Below are positions 48,768 to 61,400 of a DNA stretch of 64,000 bases, in pieces. This stretch comes from Stratiolaelaps scimitus (lineage: Eukaryota > Arthropoda > Arachnida > Mesostigmata > Laelapidae), in the NCBI GenBank assembly GCA_019614645.1, contig JABWDB010000049.1:992001-1056000 (forward strand). Direction: 5' to 3'. The notes under the pieces were generated by a model. That model did not search any database. It was given only the letters and a program-made list of their open reading frames with translations, and was not told the DNA's origin. The translations under genes were made by a program, and so were the position numbers. Every line of letters starts with the position of its first letter. Position 1 is the stretch's first letter.

Positions 48768-51700
48768 GAGTTCTTCGACTTCTCCAAGCGAGCGAGCGAA
48801 CGAACTAAGGTACCGGCAGCAGCAGCAGCACTGCAATTAGCCGCCGAGTGTAACGAGTCGAGCATGAACGTGCTGCGACTTTCCCTATCCTAGTTGGCTA
48901 AAGCCCTGCGTTTGCCTAGTCCACGACCACCCCGCCAGTGGACAGATACGTTGTGATCTAACGCGTAAGGAACGTGTAGCCCAGCGGAGGTACGACGGCA
49001 CAAACGCGTCAACAACTGCCGGGGCTCGTCGGCCTCACTACCTGCGACAGGGCAAACAGGAAACACCTCCGCTGCTAATCACCAAAGTTATTATATGCAC
49101 CCTTCTGAGATGGTTGCAATATGTGGGGCGACGATTCGCAAAGGCTGTTATAGCCGACGGAAGGATGAACAACTACTACTACTGCTGCTATAAGCCGTTT
49201 CTTGCGGTCGGAGAATCTACGCAACATATGTAATGCCACGAATGCTAACCGCCGAGAATGTGTACACAATTCGAAAGCTCTACTATTAGTTGGAACGACG
49301 TCGGACAAAGGAGTCTGACTTACAGCAGTTTTTCCTCGTACTCTACAAGTCGCCACCGTCGTTGTCTTTGAGATCTACGACCTTCGTTCCTTGTTTTCGG
49401 AGGACTTTCGGCGAGGCCAAGATTATTGGATCAGAGGACTTTTTTCCCGATATATCGTATTTCGCCGTCCGTTGTTTTCACTAACTGGGGGCAAAGTGGC
49501 CAATGCTCACATCTTGCGTAACGTATCGGCCTTGCCATATATTTGTCTAGAGAAACCCTTACTTAGAGATAGAGATAAGTTGATTCGCTTGGTCGTTCGA
49601 TATAACAAGTGGCCCTTGGCAAATGAAGAGAGAGCTAGTGCAATTGACTTCGCTAGTGTTATTATGGGTGGCAAGTCGAGATGACACTGGTCACATAGAT
49701 CTCAGGTCTATCGCTGCATTAGTGTTCATCGGCATTCTGGACATGGGGTGTCACATGCTGGCTACTACGGCTTCTAGTGCTGTGTAAACAATTCACCCGA
49801 GTACAAAGTAACAGGTAAGCTCGCTGTTGAATTCGATTAGTCGTAATTAGGTTATATTCCAACAATCAGGTTATATTTGAGGATATTCATCCGATTATCT
49901 GTCCTGAGCAAGGCGCATCTTTTTCAGCTGACATCGATCTATCACCACTAAATGATCTAGCACAAGCAGATCAAAGACGACTGGATTTTCGTATGTGAGG
50001 ATGTCTGATCATTTTGTTGCGTCAATGTAAATATTGACCCCAGCAGGTGTCAGCTTTCCCAGCAACGGCTAGGATTTTTGTCAAGAGCACAAACCTGGTC
50101 GCCAGCTAGGGACACACCAAACGAACGTGCCTCCCATCTGCTTTCGAGACAACTGAATGAATAGGCTAACGATACTTGATACCTAGTCCCTCTTTAGAGG
50201 CCAGTTGTATAATTTTCCCATGAGTAACTACAGGTCTCGGCCGGAACAGGGACATCGCGATGTCCAGATTAAAGAGCTGCTCTGCTCCTCTGCTGCGCTG
50301 CCAGCAACTCGCGAAAGCGGTCCCAGCAGCGTTCTACGAACTGTGCTCCAAGCGGCGGGTGGTCCGAGTGAGTGCTAATGTTCTCACCGCATGGATCATA
50401 CGGCGCCAAGCCGTCGAAGGTGATGCATTCGCTCGGCCATTAAAGGAAATGATTTGCGGGTGACACCGACAACGGATGTGCGTAACATATGTACAGCGTC
50501 TAGGCGAGGAGATGAGGTAGGCACGAACAATTCATTAACTCTCTGTTAGCTTGCTCCATGCGAAAATCGTTCGAGGAAGCAGCCTGTCGGCTGGCGAGGG
50601 GAACAAGCCGAAACTAGGGGAGGATACAGTGTACAGTAAAGGAAAGCCAAAGATAGATACAAGCCAGGAACGAGATCGGAAGGCGGGGGCGAAGGCGGGC
50701 TATGGCAGACAAAGCGTCAAGACAAAAAGCAAAACAGTCGGTCTCATTAATGATCTTTACGTAGAGCGCGCCTTTACTACAGCAACCCGTGAGTGTTGCG
50801 CCCTCTAGCGCGAACAAGAATAACACTAACGTCAATGGCAGGAGTTGTGAAAAATGCATCGCCCGCCGTACTAGAAGCGGAGATCCACCTTGCCGGTCGA
50901 CCGCCCGCCCAGCCCTCGTAAACAAGTGTTTTTTTTTCACTGTTCGTACAGAACCCGCATCGAGAAGAACGTCCTGCTTGATGCCCACATTACGTAGGCG
51001 AGCTGCACCGCATGAATGTACACGAATACCAGTGGATAGAAGCATCGCTGCGAGGCAAGAAGGCAAATAGATTAAGAGACCCAGAGAGACCGAGAGCAGA
51101 TGGAGCGTTGCAGTAGCTGAATAACTAACCCAATCGCTCGAAAGTTGTCTTTGGCGTTCGCTCCTGTTGCTGTTTACCCTGCTACCGCCCTCCTGAGACG
51201 CTCGCGTTTTGCATAGCGCAACCAGCGTGCGCCCGTACGGATGCCAGATAGATGCCAGTCAATCCGAGTGAGTTTGTGGATGTGTGTACATTTACGCTCT
51301 CGTTTTGTGCTATTGCTACCCCGGGGTACAAAGAATCGAGTATTTTGGGTAGTATTTAGGGGCCGCATTAGATTCGACATGGTTTAATTAAACCTTACCA
51401 AATTGTGATTACAGATAGTTAGTTATTCGCATGTGGTCACTTGCGCGACAATTTGTCCCCACTTGACCAACCACCCGGACATGCATCGCGTCCACCCTCA
51501 AGGAACATCACGCGGGAAGACAACGAATATGCTCCGCCATTGACGAGATCTCGGAGATTGTACGCGTGCAGCAGGGCTGACTCGTGAGTTAAGAGAATTA
51601 CACGAGTCGAACAAGTGAATCGCTCCCCGCCATGACTTCATTCACTGAAGTCATTCACAAGTGCGCGCAGCAGTGGTATAACCCCACATTCTCACCGGAC

Positions 51701-52379
51701 CCTTTATCCCCGTTCACCCGAGCACCGACACATTAAACCTCTACTGTCCGGTCTCTTCAAGCTCACACAGAGATGGGACGTCCCCGCTGGGTCGGTCTGC
51801 AGCTCGGGAATCCGACTAACGACCATTCCGTTTCGTCAGAACTTCCCGTTTTCCCTCGACGCCCCCTCGTAGCCCCGCCTAATGCCTCTTAAAGCTTGAA
51901 TTCTCGCGGGCTTTTCTTTCTCGTCGAGACGGGGGGACCGCGTGCGTAATGTCGCTGAAGAATCTCGCCAGACAGAGAGCATCCTTTTCTCGTTCTCGTT
52001 GAGAGAGCCGCTGATATTTTCCTACGGACCTGGTGGTCTTCCTTTGAAGAATTCTCGCGTGCTAGGTTCGTAGTCCGTTCCGCTGCAGCTGCCGTCGGCC
52101 CTCGCCATTCGTGCCAATGTGTGCGAGCAGGGCCCTGCTCTCCGGCAGTGGCGTGGTGATGCCCGAAGCCGGTAGGGGTGGGCCCAAGCGTTTGCTGCCA
52201 ACCATTAGGACTCTTCGCATCCCAACTCTGTTATCCACTTAACCGGGGAAGGGCTTTGCGCTCCTTTTCCTGTCGCCTTATTCCCCGATGCTCTGATGCA
52301 GACAAATTACTTTGCATGAATATAATGGGTCCCCTGAATGAGCTCGGGCTAGATGGGTGATACGCATCCTCAGGAGAGG

Positions 52380-52382
<3 letters not shown>

Positions 52383-52415
<33 letters not shown>

Positions 52416-52431
52416 TATATATATATATATT
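52383..52431. repeat. (TA)n microsatellite
   Basis: About 24 TA units with one GA interruption. Confidence 0.95.
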
Positions 52432-53164
52432 AACATTCTGTACAGAATCGCTTTTAAAACAGAGAAGCTTCTATTGCATAATTAATATTATTTTCACCAT
52501 AGAATAATTATTGAAATATAGATGATTTATGTGGACTACCCAAAGGCAGTGTTCCTTGACGCGCTCTAAAATATTTTTATTCCTGATGTAATTAATCTTG
52601 AAGTAGCCTCTAATGTGGAGCATTTGATTGCGATAACCGTATCATCATTATCATAATCTATCGACGTCAATAATATAGAAGCTTATGCACTCTGGCTATT
52701 CAGTAATAATTAACTAATTAGCAATCGGAGCGGATGGAATTCAAAATTGTCTTCACATCGCTCGGCGTATATTATATATTATACATACATATTTGAAGTG
52801 TTTCCGTGCAAACTGACTCGGTCCAATTTTGTCCAACTTGAGAAAATCGATTAATTATTTATCTCTAGGCTCGAATTAAAAGTGGACCAAAGATGCGCTA
52901 CTGAACCAAATTTGGCTGTTCTGTCGTTATAGTTTCCAAAAATTAGGCCAAGTTATTATATAATAGATTAACTCACACGCTCGTACGCGGAAAGCGGTAT
53001 ATTTGCTTCTTTAATACGTTCCCGCAAAACAGCTGTTGTTTAGTCCATCTGCGCGAAAGTATTTCACTATTATCCAATTAACTATACCTAGCAAACTAGC
53101 GCTTCCATCTGATAGAAACAAAACCCAACGAAGATTGCTCAACATGCTGCCAGCCTTAACCCCC

Positions 53165-53271
53165 AAAAAAAATACAAATCTCCTCAATTTAAGCTTACTC
53201 AAAGTTTAAACAACGAGTTCGTCTGGATTGCCCATGTAGCGAACTTAAGTTGCGGAGATTTGTACTTTTTT
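53165..53271. repeat. Imperfect hairpin, ~30-nt arms
   Basis: Arms at 53165-53196 and 53242-53271 share TACAAATCTCC, CAA and TTAAG in inverted order, with about 4-5 mismatches. The loop is about 45 nt. Confidence 0.7.
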
Positions 53272-53279
53272 GTATCGAA

Positions 53280-54850
53280 ACCCGTGTCCAAAACGATTAA
53301 AGTTTACACAACTTTGATGTCAGTCAGCTAGTTCGTGCAGGTGGAAAGTACCTAGTGTCAAATAAACACCCTTAGATCGATTTACGATGTGCTTTGATTC
53401 CTGCCACTTAACAGGAAGAAGTTCATTTTCCGAAAAATTTCTTTTCATTTCATAATAGCTGCGACTGTGTCGCCGTCTTCTAGGCAGCTTGCTTAAATAG
53501 TTCGTATTAAAGTTGAACATGTAAGGGCATTTTTTCGAGCATATCGTAGCGAAACACAAAGGCAACAAAACGCAAGATTTTGACACAACATGAAACTCGA
53601 ATCTTCAATATTATTAATTAAAGCCTCTATTAAGTATCGTGGTATCTGTCCGGCATGATTGCCATTTCGGACGCGGTCATGTTTGCTATCAATGTGTCGC
53701 TACGGATGGGGGCTATGTGTTAATCAGGCGTTCATCAAGGGTCAAACTGGCGACCTATTAACTATAAGTAGATCTATTTAAGGGGTATTTGTTTCTGCAT
53801 TATTTGATACATCTCGACGAGTGGCTTCTGCTTGCAAATGCTAAAATCACATTTAACACCTTAAAATGGCGATGTTTTACAAATTTCTTAACAATTTTGC
53901 GATTGGTCGCAAAGTGGCATCTTTTGGTGGGTGGCACTTAATTTTATTGCAGACAGTTTCATTCTAATTAGACAAATTCAATTAAGTATGAAAGTCGTGT
54001 TGCTAATGTACAGTGCTAGCAGGCTGTTATTTGAGCTCAATCGATAGCTTTTGACAGTATGAATTAAATCGCAATGAGTGTTCATACACCTGAAGTTTAT
54101 CGCTTTTAAGATAATGACAGACAACGCTTGAGAATGCCACCTAACTCAAAATTTCATCAATATCTAAGATAACCAATGTAGAATGTTTGTTTAACATTTG
54201 AGAAGGCCACTTTTTTAAACATTACCACCAAAATTTTAAACCTTTAAAAGTCAGAAGATAGTCACGGCGTCGTCCGAGGGGCCGAAGGCCACTGTTAAGG
54301 CAACCAACGTCTCAGAACCCAACCAATACCCAAAATTTCACCGAAAGCATCCAAAAAAATGTATCACGAGCAGGACTAGACTTGGTCACCGCCTCCCAGG
54401 ACTTGGCTAGTTCTAAAATGTATTGTATTTAAGTATTTTATTTTATTTCCCGTGAAATTTACGATCTATATATATATATATATATATATATAGAAAGAAA
54501 GAGAGAGAGAGATCAATTTCATACATGACGATTCTGTTTAGCGAAGTATCCTATAAAATAGCTAAATTAAGCATTTTCTTGCTAGATCCACTGAAAGCAA
54601 CCCTCAGAAGGTCTACATAGCAGGTGACAACGGCTGCTAAGTGGCAATTTTTAATGTGCTCGATTCTGTGATCGACTCAAAGTGTGACGTCAATCAGTTG
54701 TTTCGTTCGCTTGCTGCCAGAAACGGTGACGCCGGGCGAGCGCCTTTCCGAAGTCGTATCCCCTTTGGGCAGGTCGTTTTTATGTCTTTCGCCCTTGACG
54801 CTGGGTAAGAGGCGCGATCTTAGCTTCCGTTGTTTCCGGCGTTCGGAGTG
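53280..54850. other. AT-rich intergenic stretch upstream of the Gly/His-rich gene
   Basis: No supported coding frame; (TA)n then GA-rich tract at about 54470-54512. It may hold the regulatory region of the gene at 55075. Confidence 0.45.
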
Positions 54851-54851
54851 C

Positions 54852-54858
54852 TATATAG
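54852..54858 (+). promoter_or_regulatory. Possible TATA box of the Gly/His-rich gene
   Basis: The heptamer TATATAG lies 217 nt upstream of the ATG at 55075. The interval has no open frame and would make a 5' leader of about 190 nt. No clear initiator is seen 25-32 nt downstream, so the transcription start is not fixed. The true promoter could be elsewhere. Confidence 0.3.
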
Positions 54859-55074
54859 GACCTTTCCTTTAGCATATCGTTAGATCTCATGGAAACGGTT
54901 AGGTGACGACTACTTGATATGACGTGCAAGTAGTTCGCGAAACACCTCTCAGCAAACTAGCAGCTTAGACAGAGTCCAGAGCTCCGTCGGCTCGAATCTT
55001 GACCGGTCCGTCCCTTCGAGAAGAACTCCACAGCGCCAACTTGAGACACAGCCCAAACTTTAGTGGCATCTACG

Positions 55075-58000
55075 ATGAGGTTCGTCGTCGTTCTTACAAC
55101 TGTTTCCCTCGCCGCTACGGCGTCTTGGGCGCAGTATGCACATGGCGGACTCGCGTACGGAGGTGAGTAACATTCTACTTCTGGTACATAAACCGTACAT
55201 CAACATCACCGTGATCCAAGCCTGCTGCCTTACTTTAAACGCATTCAGTCGTGTTTATAGTTGCTTCACTGCCGATTGAGGTAACAAGTGGTTGTCGTTC
55301 GGAAACAAATCCGAGTGAGGCAGTGGACGGTCTCGGAGAATTTTGTGCCTAGTGAGAATAATATCGAAATAATAACCGGGCATTGTGACCGAGCACCTGC
55401 TTGGATTTGCCAGCCGATAATTAATGCAGCCAATGAAGCAGGAGAGAAGTCGTCCAGGCAATATTCTTTACGAGATCTGTCACTCAACTCGGACCTAGTC
55501 ATAATTTGATGAGCGAGATGGCTTCGCATAAATAGAGAGAGAGAGAAAGAATTGACAAGACTTTATAGCACCATTATGTGCTTTTTACCAAATCGTGTAA
55601 TGACAATGCGCATGTCCAACACATATGGCATGCTGTATGCAATAATTGAGAGGATGAGCGTTGTCGTGGAGAAGCCGCGCATCCATACACTTGTTTGCTG
55701 CAAGCTACATATCCAGATTTCTGGTCAAAAAAGTTCTTATACACACTTCTCTAATGGCAACAGTTTTCAGAGGTAGGAGCCAATAGAAGGCGATTCCGTT
55801 GAAATCTATCACATACATCCGGTTTAGCTGTTTCATGTTATGTACAATTTGACCCATGTTCCATGAATAGTGAGAGTACGTATCAGGATCCTTTCTATCG
55901 TAGAATAATAGTGTAAGTTCGGCGCATAACAAAAACGCGGAAACTTCTCCTAGGCAATGGCACCTATTAGGCCAAAATCCTCCTCATACAAAGATTGTCC
56001 TTGACAATGCGTTAAACCGTGAGTACGACAGTTCGGCGTGGCTCGCAAACGAGCGCGGGGACCAGTCCCTCGAAACACTAGAACACACCCTTTGAATTTG
56101 TCCACTCGTTCTTGTCATTCTTAAGCATCAACTCCAGTTGCACATTGGCAGCTTGACTTGCCCACCTTAAACTTCGTACACTATTCTCGTACGCCTGTCA
56201 CGGACAGAGAGCCTCCTGGCCTGCCAATTTTACAAACATTGTGTGAATTAGGCCATCGCTGTAACCTTACAGAACGCCGAATTTGATGAATCGTTGTTTT
56301 CCAAAGGAGTTTTACGTTGGATTTTTGATTTCTTAAAAAACATCCGCGTCTAGAACTAATCCACAGACGTTCAACAGATATCGAAACTTGCAGGTGCTTC
56401 TTTTAACCCAACACAGCCACCACTGCAGATAGTTTTCGTTAAATGTGGACGCTTTGCTTGAATCACCATAGTGCATAATGATGTTATTAAGAGACCTATT
56501 GCGTACTCAACGTCTCAGAATCAGGATCATTAAAATTACTTTTGTGTACTTCGTTCACTTGCGCGCGGGATGGCGCGTTATCTTGTGTTTTTTCCACTAG
56601 GGGGATACGGCTCGGCGAGCGCAGGGGGCGCTAGCGAATTTGGTGCCGCAGGAGGTGCCGTGGAAGGAGGACATTCGGCCGGTAGTGCTGTTGGAGGTTA
56701 TGGTCATAGCGGGGGACAGCAGGCCCATCATGGGGGCTATCTCCGGGACCGGGGATACGGTTATGAAAAGAAGTATGGATACGATCGAGTGTACGCCAAT
56801 GATCACGGGTAAGATGCATCATGATTATTGTTATTAATATTATTATTATTACTGCTAAATAGGGATTAAGCATCGGTATCAGCCTCGGTTTCCTGGCTAA
56901 TACGGTGACCATCTGCGGTATCATCGTTTTTGATCGGCCTTTCGTCAGATTACCATTCAAATTAATCTTGATATTTACAAAATTGCCACATTAGGCCTCA
57001 AGCCTGGAGTGTTACCGTATTTAATGAATGAAGCATCCCCTGCTATTCCATGGTATTTCAAGTGAGTATTGTTTTAAGTAGAGTGGCGGGTCAACTCACT
57101 GTTGAAGACTACATCACTCCTTAAAATAAGTCTTCGTTTTATTTTATATTTCATCTTTGGACCTCGTTCTGCAACACATAATATGCGAAACAGCAAGAGG
57201 ATAAATAATCGTATTACCTCATGTGTTTTTTTTGCCTCACGGGTCCTTGCTTAATTGGGTTCTTGAAGCGTAGCTATTTTACTAAACTCAGAGACTTTCA
57301 AAGGAGCTCCCAATGGAGTCGAGCAAAGTTTCGAACGCAGCCTATAAATTTGCTTGCGAATCATGTTATGTTCTTGGCCATGGGGTTATAACTGTAAGTT
57401 GTATGCATTGGCTGCTTGTATGCCTTTGTGTGTGTGTGTAGCTCTCTACTACGGCTGTTGTCACCCTTCGCTATGGAGCAGAGACAGTGAAAACAGCTCC
57501 ATTCTCGAACCTCTAACTCAGTCAAGGAGGATAGAGCTCGTCACCAAGATAAAAAATTTCATTTCCGCAGTATACATATATATATATATATATATATACC
57601 TGAAAGCTGACAAGGAATGAGCGCATAAACCATTTTCTGACAATCTTGGCAAATTAGGAGTGTCGGCTTACGATAATTAGCTATTGTGCAAGCGTTGCTT
57701 GTACACTAGCAACGACGCAGCCACAATCTGCCAATATGGCACTTCAATTGCACGCGAACAATCGCGTTATCTTGAAATGCCTTGTACTTGACCAAAATAG
57801 AAAATATATGAAAAAAACCAAAAGGACGTAAACTTACTTGCTTATGTGTAACCCCGTATGGTACTCGCATATATGCGCAGATTATGGCCATAAGTTGTAG
57901 TATACCCTTTCCAGCAGGAGTTATTCAGTTTGACACGTAACCTTGTTTATAGATCTCTATCAGCCCAGTCATCCCCTACTTATAACAATCAATATTATAG

Positions 58001-58295
58001 ATATGGAGCTCACAGAAGCGCGCATGACCACCATGCGAGTCACGGCAGTGCAGGGCACCATGGCCAACATCACGGATCCCATCATCATGGTAACTATCAC
58101 CATGGCAACCATCACCTAGGAAACCATCACCATGCTGGATACAACCACATCAACGGTCAGCCACATTATTTAGGTCATTATGGGGCCTATCCGTTGGCCC
58201 ACGGTTATCCTGTGGCTAATCAGATTGACGGCTATGGCCCGGTTGGCTATGGCAACCTGTACGGACATATGGGTCTTGGTGGCTATGGTTATTGA
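55075..58295 (+). CDS. Secreted Gly/His/Tyr-rich protein (cuticle-like), three exons
   Basis: Model: join(55075..55162, 56601..56808, 57953..58295), 639 nt, 212 residues plus TGA. Exon 1 starts at ATG 55075 and ends at AG|GTGAGT. Exon 2 is bounded by CACTAG| and GG|GTAAGA. Exon 3 follows TTTATAG|. The phases (88 nt, 208 nt, 343 nt) join without a stop, and both split codons encode Gly. Residues 1-19 are a signal peptide (MRFVVV..., hydrophobic core, cleavage probably after Ser-Trp-Ala). Residues 30-99 are rich in Gly, Ala and Ser and end in Tyr/Lys/Asp-rich sequence. Residues 100-212 carry 24 His in motifs such as HHG, HHHGN and HHGN, then a Gly/Tyr-rich tail ending GGYGY. No Cys and no Rebers-Riddiford chitin-binding motif is visible. 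I infer an extracellular structural protein, cuticle-like. A Gly-rich antimicrobial peptide or metal-binding His-rich secreted protein are alternatives. Introns are 1438 and 1144 nt. Confidence 0.85.
55163..56600 (+). other. Intron 1 of the Gly/His-rich gene
   Basis: GTGAGT...TTTTTTCCACTAG intron of 1438 nt, phase 1. It contains an open stretch without ATG at 55288-55509 (+) and one at 55266-55529 (-) that overlap each other; I recognise no domain in either. No repeat family is identified. Confidence 0.8.
56809..57952 (+). other. Intron 2 of the Gly/His-rich gene
   Basis: GTAAGA...CCTTGTTTATAG intron of 1144 nt, phase 2. It contains an ATT triplet run at about 56825-56852 and a (TA)n tract at about 57573-57598. 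Two further AG sites just downstream (exon starts 58001 and 58016) lie in the same phase, so the 3' end of this intron may vary. Confidence 0.75.
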
Positions 58296-58466
58296 ATATA
58301 TCATGTTGCAGACAATAACTCAGTGCAACAGGGCAACAACTGATGTCAGCCCAGGTCTAGCTCGGGCTACAAAACAGTATGACAAGGCGATATATATATA
58401 TATATATATATCTTTATATCTCGTGATGTGGTTTGAGTAAATAGGAGGACGAGATAACGGAAATGG

Positions 58467-58472
58467 AATAAA
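58467..58472 (+). terminator. Poly(A) signal AATAAA
   Basis: AATAAA lies 172 nt after the TGA of the Gly/His-rich gene. It is followed by GT-rich sequence (GTTCATGTAGCTG, then TTTCACTGCCTGTTC), as expected for a cleavage site. The 3' UTR would contain a (TA)n tract at about 58389-58411. Confidence 0.55.
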
Positions 58473-58474
58473 TG

Positions 58475-61400
58475 TTCATGTAGCTGCATTTCACTGCCTG
58501 TTCAATCCTACAAATGCACTTGGTTTAAGATTTGAAACTCAACGAAATGTAACTTTTAATCACCTGCTTCATAGCTTTTGACCGCGTTTACTCAACATGA
58601 ACATATATACTACGATTTTGCACACGTTTTCTATAACATGTATACCTTCTAGCTAACGCGGTCGTTGTAGAGAACATAATTCAGGTTCGACGTGAGCCAG
58701 GTAATGCTCAATATAGAGGGTGTATAATTGACGAACCCGCCGTACATAACAACGCACAATAAGAGCGATTATCAACTCGTATATATAGCAGTTCCCATAC
58801 ATCTTCATCACTTGCGGTCTTCCTATTGGAATCAATTCTAAATCTGGAATTCAAGTTGTCTGAGATGAATAACAGAAAATATACTCACGTAGCTGTAACA
58901 GAACAAGTTCTAGCGGTAATAGAGGACATGTACGGAACTATATATATATATACAGAGACAGAGAGATTGCCATCCCAGAAATGTACCAAATATGGAAATA
59001 TCCTACAACATTTTATTTATGCTCCCGTGATCTATTTCAGTGGTCGATCCTCCAAAATTATATCATATGTGAGCGTACCCCACTTAGGTAGTAATTTTGG
59101 CTCGTACATTTCGTTGGTATCGGAATGTTTGGCGTCTGATGAAGAACTGAAGGGCATTCTTTGGATTTCTCGAACGTGCGAGTCGTCGAGGGTCTGTCGT
59201 GGAGGCGGGCGGGGAGACGGCCCTCACTGGAGATGGTGGCCCACTCGAAATTCCTCAAAGTCCATCACCTATCTGTTCGCCCGATCGAACTTAAATAATT
59301 GGAATCAATTTAACGGTTCAGCTCGTGCGCTCAGTGCATGATGTCTAAGACGGAGTTGGAGTTAAATTAAAAGGAGGGGGAACTCGACCCAGCTGTTATA
59401 TATTCCCCGAATGATGTCACTGCAGGGTGGTGGTGGAGTTCACAATTTTCCACGCTTTGCCTATACGAGTGTATACGAAAGGTGAAGTGAGGGTGGTCGA
59501 GGTTGACGTATAATAGATTGATGTTCGGATGGAAAAGCCACAGGACTCCACGTGTGAATCGACCCCTATTAGCGGGACGGCGTTGGACTAACAAGGCAAC
59601 AAATTCAGTGGCGTACCTATCTTACATGGTTATATGTATATATATATATATATACACTAGAGTTAATCGTCTGAGTGATAAAAGTCGTACATAGTGGACG
59701 TATCGATATATGTCGGGCGGTAAATAAACAATAATAATCATGTTCAAACACCATGTCTTACATTGATCTTATGAGCTGACCAAGCAACGACCAAGGTGTC
59801 TATCGAACAGGATAAGCACGCTTCAACGAAACGAACCAGTGGACTTCGTTACAGCGGCTCTCTCTCTCTTCCGCTTGATGTCAGATGCTGGTTGCTCTGC
59901 GGAAGATTTCCGATTTCATGCAGTATCAGCGGAGATTCACTGGCAAACGTCAATAAAAATGACCCTTATAAGTCCGCAGTGTGCTAAACGACCGAAGAGC
60001 AATGAAGTGAAGCAATCTTCTATTTTTTGTTCCCTGATAATGGGTTGATTGCATCGCTGACGGACGAAGGTACGATTCAAAACAGAGAACATGTGAATAG
60101 GGCGCTCTCTCTCCAATGCAAACTCACATAATTTTCTCCCACATACTCATATGCAACGTCACCTCTGGTGAAACTCAATTAATTTACTTATGTGTTGTGC
60201 CCGCATTTGTCGCAGAAGTCAGCAATCATGAGTCGCGTTGTAATGGTGTAGCGACGGCCGAAACCCTGAGCAAAATCAGCCTGTTCAAATGAGCAGTCAG
60301 CTATGGGGCTGAGACTTCGATGATGATTCTTTGAAGAAGATTCTTCTCAAGTTCTTAATTCTTCAATTACTTCGAAATTACCTAAAACGTTCAAGCCTTG
60401 CTCTTCCGCCGGCCTTATCAAATTTTGAGATCAAACCGGCGCACAGCACGCGTTCCTGTGCATGAGGTTCCCTCGAGATCTACCGGGAAAACCTACTTGA
60501 CGTTTCGTACCAACTCTCCTAATAACGAAATGATGCCGTCTATTATAGCATGTACAATAGGTCGACGATTTCGCGTTATGATGCTAAATATTCATGATTT
60601 TACATAAGCTCGTGCACACCCCTACCAAATGTGTATTGCGTACAGTACAAATGTAGTTGTTCTACCAGTCATAATATCACGCCAACTGATGACGAATGCA
60701 GACCCGCTGCCTGGCACGGCTGTAGAAATATGCATGGAGAAGCAAAAATTGACTAACTTCAAAAAAAAAAGGGCCGACGAAGTCCCTCCACTCGTTAGAT
60801 GACCCGAGACTAGCCGCTTGAAGTCTCTTGAAGCCAGCCGGCTTATATACCATGCACAGTGGAGTCAACTTTGCTGTCTACGACAACCTTGAGTCTCTCA
60901 CTTTTTCTCAATCTCCCCGCATTTCTCTCTCTCTCTCTCTCCATCTCTCTCTGTCTGTGGACTGTTGATGGTATACGAGAGTTGACGTTCCCGGCGGGCT
61001 GCTACTGCCTCGTGGTGATTTCTGACTCATGGTGACGGTAATGGGACTTACGGACCTCGGCCGACTGGAGGCGGCGACGGACTCATGGGAGTAGCGATAG
61101 CGCGCTTCACATGCGGACTCGGGAAATAGTGGCAATGGCAGTGGTAGTACTACGTTCGTAAGGGATGGAGTGTGGCCCTGCTGACACCACGGGGACAGGA
61201 CGTGCAGGGAACGCAGAGGCTGGCTGGATGCTGACTAACTCGGGTGTCAGGCGGGTGTGTTTTGTACGAAGTGATAACAGAACAACGGCCAACAAACGCT
61301 AGTTATTATCTCGCTGAGACGGCGGCGCCCCAGCGTACGGTGCATCGTAGTGCCCAGTACGTATATGAATGAGTGTGGGTGTGGGCCGCAACGAATGCGC

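Larger units (their letters stand above)
43430..53160. other. No recognised gene apart from the exon candidate at 46080
   Basis: GC-rich islands at about 44170-44600, 46080-46600, 48200-49050 and 50250-52360 alternate with AT-rich DNA. Short frames only. A 17-codon ATG frame ending at a donor (48357-48405, CAAG|GTAACC) could be a signal-peptide exon, but no following exon is seen. Confidence 0.4.

Noticed and set aside
55266..55529. Protein-like frames on both strands inside intron 1
   Set aside because: Neither has splice sites that would fit the flanking exons, and the two strands contradict each other.
58826..59341. 171-codon open frame
   Set aside because: Begins at TTG, reads through a (TA)n tract and has no recognisable motif; a frame of this length is only mildly unexpected in 64 kb.
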